From: Albugo candida
Taxonomy: Eukaryota > Oomycota > Peronosporomycetes > Albuginales > Albuginaceae
Length of the DNA stretch: 64,000 nucleotides
Direction: 5' to 3'
Assembly: GCA_905220665.1 (NCBI GenBank)
Contig: CAJNAR010000004.1
Coordinates: forward strand, 310,001-374,000
Shown here: positions 55,743-64,000 of the stretch, piece after piece
Layout: the number at the start of each line of letters is the position of its first letter
How positions within the stretch are numbered: the stretch's first letter is position 1
Notes under the pieces: generated by a model
Database searches by the model: none
What the model saw: the letters and a program-made list of their open reading frames with translations, nothing else
Told to the model about the DNA's origin: nothing
Made by a program: the position numbers and the translations under genes

Positions 55743-58700
55743 CTAGACGTAACGTCGGGGTTCAAAAGTCTTGAGGCTTTCAGTCACAATAATTTCCGAG
55801 TGAATTGGCCAAATGATGGGACTTGGAAGTAAAGATGTATCCGATCCATCGTCTAGACAAAGAAGTGACACGAGATCTTTCCACTCTGCGAACGAAATGC
55901 CAGTAGATAACTCGAGATTCAAACGATCTTGAGCGTGTGAAGAATAAAAATGTTCCCAGAACCAAAGTAATTTGCGGAAATTCAAAGCTTCGGGTTCTCG
56001 TGCCTTGAAATGGACTTTGGCGTCAGAGCGCTTTTTTCCAATTTTGTCTAATGTGGGTACCAAGCAACCTTGACGATGCTGAAGGATCAGTATCAGTATT
56101 GCAGTGTTCAAACAGCTCATATTTCGGTAGCTGACATCTTCAATTGAGACAGTATTCACGAGGTCGTACACTATCGAGGCCGCATTTACATGTAAATAGC
56201 CACTCACTTGCTTCATAGATACGTGGAATTGATCAATGTCAAAGTGATCGATGAATACACATTGACCAAGAGTGTCGAGTAATTCATCCGAGGCTTGTAT
56301 ATTACGCGCGCGTTCCGCCGCAAGGTACATAGATCGAAGTAAAAGATTGGATTGAAGTAAATTGTCCTTCACCATCGCTGCATTTGTTTGAAGTATGCAT
56401 GAGCAATGGTAAATAAAAGAAGTGAGCACGTACCCACAATGTTCTTGAAGTGATCGTTTGACTCACTAAATAATATCGGTAATGCGATCCAGTCTCCTTT
56501 GATCAGTTCGCCTAGCACATCAAGCATATGGTGGATGGATGGCTTTGTTTGGATGTAATGCACGCTTGCATTTAAGGTCGTGAAGCGTGAGATTCGAGGC
56601 AATGCCCTGCGAGTCAAAAACAGCTTTTCCTCCACACTTGCTTGCCTCATGATTGCTTGGATGCAGATAGACAGCCACGCCCAATGCACAGACTCCCTCG
56701 GCTCACGAACGAATCTCCGAATGAGTTTACATAGAAGCTTTTTCTTCTTCGCATTGCATGAAGTTGCTCGAGGATGCTTTTCCCCACTATCCTGATATCT
56801 TGAGCCGTAGAAATCGGCATTCATCATGCCGCATTCGCAGACAACGAGAAGCAGCTGGAGATATTGCATCTTTACACGAGCATCCTGGCAGCATTTGCAC
56901 GAACTTTCATGTGGTATCATATCCCCATTACCGAAACATTTAGACTTCCAGTCCACGTGGTCAAAGTATATGTTCATTATCTCCATAAAGCCCATAGAGA
57001 TAAGACGCTGCTTGAAATCTACTTTGCGATTTCCGCTGAGTAAAATCGATAGAAGAAATAACACATCCACCCGAAATGCCGAAAGATAAGTGGCTTTTAA
57101 GAACAAAGGTCGATCCGGGCTTTCGGAAGAAAATCGCAGGTGACTTAAACTGTCTGATAATTCCAAATCGGAGCCAACTACATGATTGCCGGAAAGCATT
57201 CTTTGTGAGATAGATTCCATCATTTCCCAATCGTCACGTTCGTGGTCTTGGTAATAATATGACATGATATTGGTTGAAACGAGGAACAAGCTGAAAGAGC
57301 TGTCATTGGCAGCTAGATTTGTAAACCAACACTGAGCCTTCAGAACCAGCAGAACGCGCTGGATTGTCAATGAAGAATTATAAATGAGCGCATGGTTGCG
57401 ATCGATCACATTCTTTATTCGTAAAAGTCGCCTCCTTCGTAGCCTCAACCATTCAATCGACCTGACTTTATCTATCGTCACAGTGAAGAGTAATGAATTA
57501 AATACATTTTGTCATTATTAAATAAAGCACGTACTCGGGTTCTCCATCAGTTGCCGATCTCTCGGGTCAACCAAAATGAGTCCAAGAATCCGACAAAAAG
57601 AAGCAAATCGATGTGACGGAAGTGAGCGAATGAGTGTATTGAAGTTGGCTGTATGTAATAGCACTTTGATCAGCACTTGCAAAATTTCATAGCTTTTAGG
57701 CACTTACGAACAGAGCAGAGATCGAATGGATTTTTACGAACAGCAAAGACGAGTTCCAATAGCATAAATACTGGTTGGTATAGTGCGTCGGAGTCCAAAA
57801 AATGAAAAATGTATGCAACAAATCCATCCTTTTCACTTAGCCATTCTGATACTTTGACTGACGTCTGACAGAGAGTCAGCAAGATCAACTATCGAGGCAA
57901 ACAAGACCATGAAGCACCAATGAGGAAGAAATAAAGTCGAAAACGTACAATTGTATACTTCGTGCAAACTTCATTCGAATGATCTTGATTTTGCTGGTAG
58001 GGATCCAGGTTCGATGAGGCGAACGGGTTATCCCAAATGGAACGAATATCGTTCCGATTAAGCACATTTCGGTGTAAAATATGTGAGTCATTTGTTGCTG
58101 AATTGTTTCTGATTTGATTTTCGGAGCAGCCATTTTCGAAAACACTTTCCGTATGAGCTCGCTTTTTATTTTTCTGACGAATCATAAAAAATGTTCGTAA
58201 CAAGCATTCAACGCCTCCAAGTAAAATAAACTCCTGGCAAGAAGCATGCACCGGAACTCTGGTTCTTGATTGATGGTCGGAGGAAGCACCTGTTAAATCG
58301 ATGGAAGATTTGGTGATCACATTGTCAACGTCGACCAGCAAGCTGGTCAATGACATCAAAACGAAGGATGAAGGCATTTCATCCAGAATGTCATAAATGT
58401 CTCGAATGAGCCTTAAACAGGAATTAGATAGCTTTTGTCGTGAAATTTCTCTTCCATATGCTAAATCATTGACAGAGTGCGGCCAACTGGAAGAGTTTTC
58501 ATCGTCCGTTTCGTAAAAGACAACAAGCGGATACCTGGGGGAAGGATTTTCATGCCAGTGAGAATCTGATTTTGGTAGGAATTCTGTTTGAATCACAGCC
58601 AGTTCATTTTCGATGGTATATTGCATAAACGAATGAGATAAATCAGCAATCGTCTGCACTTTGATTCGACGTCCACGTAGCTTCCACGATGTTCCTTCCG

Positions 58701-58833
58701 CAATGTAATGAATTGGTATAACGCTACTACCAGTCTTTTGCATCTCATTGACCAGACGAAACATTGTATACTTCTCCGCCTTGGCATGATTCCTGAGCTT
58801 GCTCGAGCTGGCCCTCAAGCTGCAGCGTTCCAT
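55743..58833 (-). CDS. TRPC4AP/TRUSS-like ubiquitin-ligase substrate receptor
   Basis: Five exons from 58833 down (57949-58833, 57708-57888, 57535-57663, 56434-57471, 55743-56377) join through 44-63 bp GT-AG introns to about 955 aa. The family is recognised from FCRILGLILVDPRDR (compare human FCRILAVTISEMD), the VKMQYLQLLLVV segment after a Cys pair, HMLDVLGELIKGDW, RNMSCLNTAILILILQHRQG, and ISFAEWKDLVSLL near the C-terminus (human ISFSYWKETVSILL). TRPC4AP is an armadillo-like protein that, in animals, acts as a DDB1-CUL4 substrate receptor and in TNF signalling; the ancestral role is presumably the ligase one. N-terminal residues 1-300 diverge. The start is 91 bp from the BUB3 start, on the opposite strand. 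Confidence 0.78.
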
Positions 58834-58924
58834 TTCGAATGTCCCTCCTTCATTTTATATATAAAGATACATAAACTATGCGATGTGACCATATATAAAA
58901 CGTTGACTATTTTACAGTAGTGCC

Positions 58925-60051
58925 ATGGATGTGGAAATCACCGCACCGCCGACCGACGGAATTACTTGTGTGCGATACTGCCCAAATAGCAAGAAATCAC
59001 TCTTGTTAGTATCATCCTGGGATTCCTTCCTCCGTGTATACGATGGAGCGAATCTCCACACGCAAATTGAGCTCGAAACCGCGCTTTTATCATGTTGTTT
59101 TGGTGCTACCGATTCCGAAGCATTCACCGGCGGATTGGATGGGACGCTATATCGAGTGGACCTTTCCACGCGAGGAAGAAAATCAATTGGCTCGCACAAA
59201 GGCACTATTCGACACGTACACTACACAAATGACTATCATCTCCTCTGTACTGGTGGCTGGGATTCCACGATTCAGTTCTATGACGTGCGGAACAAAGATG
59301 CGTTTGTATCGAGTACAAAATGCGATGGAAAAGTATTTGGAATGGATGTGAAAAACCATCTCGCTGTCGTTGCGACCTCAGAACGAAAAGTGAGTGTTTA
59401 CGATTTGAGGCAATCTAAACAGCCGGTCGAAACGTATGAGTCGCCTTTGAAGTATCAAACGAGATGCATCAGTATTTTTCCATCTTTGGATGGGTACGTT
59501 ATTGGATCGATTGAAGGACGTGTGGCGCTGGACTTTTTCTCAGATCGACAAAAGGAGGACAGTGACGAGCAAAAGGAAGAAACAAAAGCGACAAAAAAAC
59601 TCTCCTACGCATTCAAATGTCATCGTACCAAAATCGATCAAGATCAGGTGTTGGTGTATCCAGTGAATGCGATCGCTTTCCATCCTGTGCATGGAACCTT
59701 TGCCACTGGAGGATGCGATGGCGTCGTGAACGTGTGGGACGGTCAGAGCAAAAAGCGCATCCATCAGCTGAGTAGTTATCCCACGAGGTACGAACACTTG
59801 CATTGTGTGCGATTCTTCATTCATGTTATTGTGATAGTATTGCGGCTATGGATTTCAATTCGGACGGTTCGACTTTGGCGATTGCATCTTCGTACACGTA
59901 TGAAGAAGGAGAAAAAGAGTACGTTCCCATCGTCACCTCAGCAATATTGCCATTAACATGTGTGATTTTTAGTCACCCCAGCGATGCAATCTTCCTTCAT
60001 ACTGTGCAAGAAGGCGAAGTTCGACCAAAAAAGAAGGCTGTCGCTGCCTAG
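58925..60051 (+). CDS. BUB3: Mitotic checkpoint protein BUB3
   Basis: Three exons (58925-59787, 59838-59918, 59973-60051) with 50- and 54-bp phase-2 introns encode about 340 aa. This WD40 propeller has the BUB3 order: PTDGITCVRYCPNSKKSLL, SSWDSFLRVYD, GGLDGTLYRVDL, the HLLCTGGWDSTIQFYDVR blade, YVIGSIEGRVALDFF, AFKCHR then VYPVNAIAFHPVHGTFATGG, and the last repeat SIAAMDFNSDGSTLAIASSY followed by EKDHPSDAIFLHTV. BUB3 binds BUB1/BUBR1 and kinetochore MELT motifs in the spindle checkpoint; the related RAE1 mRNA-export protein lacks this C-terminal signature. There is an Asp/Glu/Lys-rich loop at about 205-225. It shares a 91-bp divergent spacer with TRPC4AP. Confidence 0.92.
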
Positions 60052-60210
60052 ATGCTTGTGCATGGCAATAGGATCGGACATTAATTTAAATAGAAATACT
60101 TTGAATGGCCATGAAATCCTCAACTCGATGCTTTCTATCTCTGGACGATCGTATTCCTGCTTGATTCTTGTAACCGATGATGCGTCCAAGCGTCGGCAGA
60201 TGAAGAATCG

Positions 60211-63198
60211 ATGATGGAATCTGAAGGAAGACACGGAACAATGTTCATCATGAGCGGAAAGGGAGGTGGGGAACTGACAACTCTGCATCAATTCCAAAAC
60301 GAAAACGTTTCCGGAATGTCAGGTGCCTATGGATCAATCGCCATACTTACAGATGCTCCCGAATTGATGTGGGTCATCCGCCACCCAGATCATCACTACA
60401 AAGCGATTGAGGATGTCCAAATTCAGCAAATCGCTTTCGGGAGATCACATATTCTGATGCTTTCAAATGGAAAAGTGTATTCTTCTGGATCTGGTCGAAA
60501 AGCGGCCTATCGAATCCACTTTCTCGGAAAAGTACGAGCCAAAACTCAAGCAATCATTGATGATCAGAATAGGAGGCAGGATGCGCTGATGAAATGCATT
60601 ACAGAGAAATTCACCTGCAAATTTATTAAAATCGCTGCTGGAGGGTATCACTCTGCTGCCATCACTGAAAATGGGGAATTGTACACTTGGGGACGGAATT
60701 TTGAAGGTCAGTTGGGCCACGGAAGACCAGAGCTTCACAAGGATCATTATATTGGAATTGGCTTTTGCGCCTGGCCAAAATACGTCCAGGCATTCTACTC
60801 CAAACCTGCTGTGCAAGACGTTTGTTGTGGCGATGCCTTTACAATGGTATTGCTGCGTAGTGGAGCTGTCTATCGATTTGGTGAGCATATGGCTGGAAGC
60901 GGGAAGGCGAGAGATTGCAAGGACGAAAACAGCTCTCATCTTTGTATCGTCATTGAGAAAGGATCAGACAATGCGCCATTTTGCAAAATAACCGCTGGAT
61001 CCAACCATGGTTTATTACTGACACGGAATGGGGAAGCCTTTGCTACTGGTTTCAATACATCTGGTCAGTTGGGAGTTTGTCAGGATCGAGTTCCAGTAGT
61101 GATTTTGCACGCCGTCCGAGTTGATTCCACACAGATTTGGAGAGATGTCTTTGCGGGTGGCAACACAAGCGCGGCAATCACAGATGACGGAAAAGTGTTC
61201 CTGTGGGGTAGCCATACGTTCTCTGAGTCCGGTCGCCACAAGCCCTCTTGCGCACACAATTGGCGGTGTGTCCCCACAGAAATCAAAGCTCTGCAGTCCG
61301 CGTATATCTCAAAGGTGCTATGTGGTCCGAATGGAGTTCTTTTCTTTGCGCCCTCAAATATAATGTCACTTGAGCCTACTTGTGGAGATATCGCCGGAGG
61401 ATACGAACTGATAATTCGTGGAAGTGGCTTTTCGAGTAGCGAAAGTCTCACCGCTCGGTTCCTTCCACTGACAGAAGGACGGCTTGTGCGTGGAAGTGTG
61501 GCTGAATACAATGCTGCATCTGGCACAATACGATGCCAAGTACCGTCATTCAAGGTGCCCGGCCGATTTGCTGTGGAAGTCGCTTTGAACGGGAAAGACT
61601 TTACCGGTAATGGGTGCATTTTTGAGGCGTATGAAACACCGAAAATCGTCGGAATGGCAATCGCTGAGACCAGAATCAGTGAAAAGGAGTCTTTTTGGCT
61701 CAGAACCGCAGGACCCGTACCAGAGTTCCATCCTCCATTGCTTCGATTGGTGGCAGCTGCAGAAAGTAAACAATCTTTGAAAGGATGGCCTCTTTCGTTG
61801 GAATTGGTAGGCAATATCCAGCGAATGGACAAAGAGGAACATCTGGCAATGAATGAAAAGATCTATTTCACTCTTTCAGAATGGAGCCACGTTCAGCTTG
61901 ACAATTACTCGCCGCCGGGAATGCTGTACAATCTCGAGCTATCTTTCAACAGTGGCGCTCAATTTCAACCCATTCTATGCAACAAGAAAGCCGACAGTGT
62001 GGTCGCACAGTCTATTTACATGCATTCCACGCAGATTGAGAGAATCAGTCCGAATGCATTCGTACTCGATCTCTCGCATGAATTTGATGTGATTCTCAGT
62101 CATTATGATCCCGTACTCGTAATCACAAGCGCTGAGCTTCGATCTCGAGAGGACATGTGCAAAATCCCACTGCGAGTCGATCGCATGGAGCAATACACAC
62201 TCAAATGCAGCCTTACTGAAATGGATCAATGGGATATTCCAATAGAAATAGAGTCGGTCGATGGGAAGTTGGCTGCAGCGGAGAGATGGATTCAGCTCTG
62301 GTGCCAGAAAGGCATGCAGTGTCTTCCATTTTATATCCATGTTGCCGTGTGCGATCGAAACGTGAGCCTGCCCACAAAATCCATTCAGTCGTCGACAGTT
62401 TATGGCATTCTGACCACAGACACTCCGCCGACTATAATGCCGAATTGTGGCCCATTTACCGGAGGAATAAGTGTTCGCATGTACTCGGCATCCTTTCAGT
62501 TTATCGCTGATAATGTGAAAATAGCGATAGCGGCAGATGATAGTCGAATTGAAATCGATGCGATTTGCGCCTTTGAATCGAAAAATGCCATATCGAGCCA
62601 TTATGTCGTCTTCGAGATGCCATCGATCACAGCGCTGGACACGAATGATGGTCAAATAGAAGATGCGAATTCGGCTCTTGCTGGTAAGAAAGAAGTCGTC
62701 GTCTCTGTAGCTCTCGATGGGCAGCATTACGCGGAGACAAACGTGGTCTTCACTTATTACAATCCTCCGACACTGCTTGCTTTGGATCCTCGCAAAGTCA
62801 AAGCCAGCACAAAGGTGAGACTCACAATAGCGTCAGAATTAGCGCCAACAGAAGCATCTCGAGTGCGTCTTACATCCGAAACAAGCGATATCTGCTTAGT
62901 AAGAGCTATATGCAGCACGATTTGTATGATGTTTTACTTATTTTGAACTCAGGTTGTTCCCATTGCGGTGGAAGAAACGTGCGGATCTGTCAGCTTTTTA
63001 ATGCCCGAGATACCTAACGTGAGCTCTCCCGATAATATTTCAGTTGCTTTTGCACTGAATGGACAACACTTTGTGACCACAATGATGGAAGCGACAGCAA
63101 TAAGCACTAAAAAAACACAGCCACCTTTGCATGAGAGAACACGACAGACGCAAAACGGGTTGAATCAAGTTCAACCACTTCTTATCTACGAGACATAA
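60211..63198 (+). CDS. RCC1-repeat protein with IPT/TIG domains
   Basis: Two exons (60211-62898, 62953-63198) with a 54-bp phase-0 intron encode about 977 aa. Residues about 1-385 are RCC1-like beta-propeller repeats (YTWGRNFEGQLGHGR, FATGFNTSGQLGVC, FLWGSHTF). From about 385 come IPT/TIG immunoglobulin-like units: SLEPTCGDIAGGYELIIRG, RCQVPSFKVPGRFAVEVAL, and a later pair around PNCGPFTGGISVRMY and VVVSVALDGQHYAETNVVFTY, ending with a third YNPPTLLALDP unit. These are extracellular-type folds in plexins but also occur in cytosolic proteins; no signal peptide or membrane segment is seen here, so an intracellular protein is likely. Function unknown. Confidence 0.8.
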
Positions 63199-64000
63199 CG
63201 CAAGGACACATGTTGAGGACGCACACTATTTTAGGACATAGATTGGGATTGGTGTGGCGCACATTGCAACCATACAGACCGCAAAAGGAAGAAAAGAGTA
63301 AGCACGTTCCCGTGGCTCACATCTATCCTCCTCACTGCTATAGGGAGAGTGTACAATTATTCAGAAGACATGCGATCAAATCTTAATTTTTACTCTATAT
63401 CATTTACACGGTATACGAGTTTAATTACTCTGAGAGTTGACAGAGCATCGACAGTGTGTAGCATAAGCGCCTATGCTACGGGATATCGAAGCGAGGCGAA
63501 GAAGGGTGTTTGTCAACGTATCCGGGATCACGGGATCCATGATCTTAGCTCTTAAGAAAAGGTGACGAAGGTTTTTCGCACTCTCTTCCCTCGTTTTCGT
63601 GTCCATTGTCATTGATTCTATGGATGAATTCTGTCCAGTGCAGCATCTTAGGATCAGAATGCTCTATGCGCCTTTGTGATGAGACGGCGTAGAAAACCGC
63701 ATGTTATTTCTGGAAAGTCACTCATGTGTGGGTACTAAACCTTACTTCTGAGATGTAGAAATCAGGAATACAACCCACATACAATTTACATTATCTACGC
63801 TGCTGTTAACAAGAAAAAACTATAATCTTCTACAGAATATATCAATAAAGTATACTTTTGTCAGAATATTTGTGCATATGTTCTGTACACACTCCTTCCT
63901 ATCCACGTGTATGATGGCCGATTTTTACATGCGCCTCGACCAGCTGCTCGCCATATGTTGACGTCAATTCCAAGCATGATACTCCACCCCACAATTTATC
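63199..64000. other. Right end, nothing recognised
   Basis: After the RCC1-IPT stop there is 0.8 kb without a supported gene. Small frames at 63349-63555 and 63421-63612 overlap each other on opposite strands and resemble nothing known. Confidence 0.5.

Noticed and set aside
1..64000. CRISPR arrays, insertion sequences, long terminal repeats
   Set aside because: No regularly spaced direct repeats and no transposase or reverse-transcriptase motifs were seen; the tandem repeats found are within coding regions or a short microsatellite.

Overview
This looks like a stretch of eukaryotic nuclear chromosome. It is compact and moderately AT-rich, with many intron-poor genes on both strands. Introns are 43-79 bp, almost all GT-AG, and neighbouring genes are often less than 150 bp apart. 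The gene mix suggests an oomycete: WRKY19-type CCHC zinc-finger repeats without a WRKY domain, type II membrane GH5 and GH16 enzymes, an IQ/coiled-coil/PX protein, RCC1 and IPT proteins, and a nonaspanin. The compactness would fit a white-rust (Albugo-like) genome. That assignment is inference from family content only; no search was possible. All exon structures were worked out by hand from reading frames, splice signals and family alignment from memory.

Layout. At 0.7-2.6 kb lies COG8 (+). A quiet stretch follows, then a gp78/AMFR-like ER E3 ligase (5.0-6.7, +) convergent with a DGAT2-family acyltransferase (6.9-8.0, -). Next come a membrane-anchored GH16 enzyme (8.6-10.0, -), an RCC1-repeat protein (10.8-12.4, +), a SANT/Myb-like protein (13.2-14.2, +), an Spp2/GPKOW G-patch splicing factor (14.2-15.3, -), a five-repeat WRKY19-type zinc-finger protein (15.5-16.4, +) and a MAN1/Src1-like inner nuclear membrane protein (16.5-19.1, +).

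From 19.7 to 31.3 kb there is a stand-alone cysteine-desulfurase-like protein (+), an AAAP amino-acid transporter with a probable GC-AG intron (+), a TM9SF nonaspanin (-), a GH5 glycosidase (-), and a 1031-aa fusion of a second cysteine-desulfurase-like domain with a TtcA-like PP-loop tRNA-thiolation domain (-). This paralogous pair is the most interesting item in the window.

An atypical two-DBD E2F (32.7-34.7, +) is followed by a 3.5-kb gene-poor gap. Then come a secreted cysteine-containing protein (38.2-39.8, -), COP9 signalosome subunit 4 (40.2-41.4, +), a PH-domain inositol-polyphosphate-4-phosphatase (41.7-45.4, +), eIF2B-epsilon (45.5-47.7, +), a small single-pass membrane protein (47.9-48.7, +), the IQ/coiled-coil/PX protein (49.1-51.0, +), a MYND/CSRNP-like nuclear protein (51.1-52.4, -), an eight-zinc-knuckle protein (52.8-54.5, -), LSm3 (54.6-54.9, +), an unknown coiled-coil protein (54.9-55.6, -), a TRPC4AP/TRUSS homologue (55.7-58.8, -), BUB3 (58.9-60.1, +) and an RCC1-IPT protein (60.2-63.2, +). 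The last 0.8 kb holds nothing recognisable.

Most genes are unlinked housekeeping functions: Golgi tethering, ERAD, splicing, the nuclear envelope, translation initiation, spindle checkpoint and ubiquitin-ligase control. No operon logic is expected. Several neighbours are divergent with 91-230 bp between start codons and probably share promoter space. No rRNA, tRNA, CRISPR array or intact transposon was recognised.
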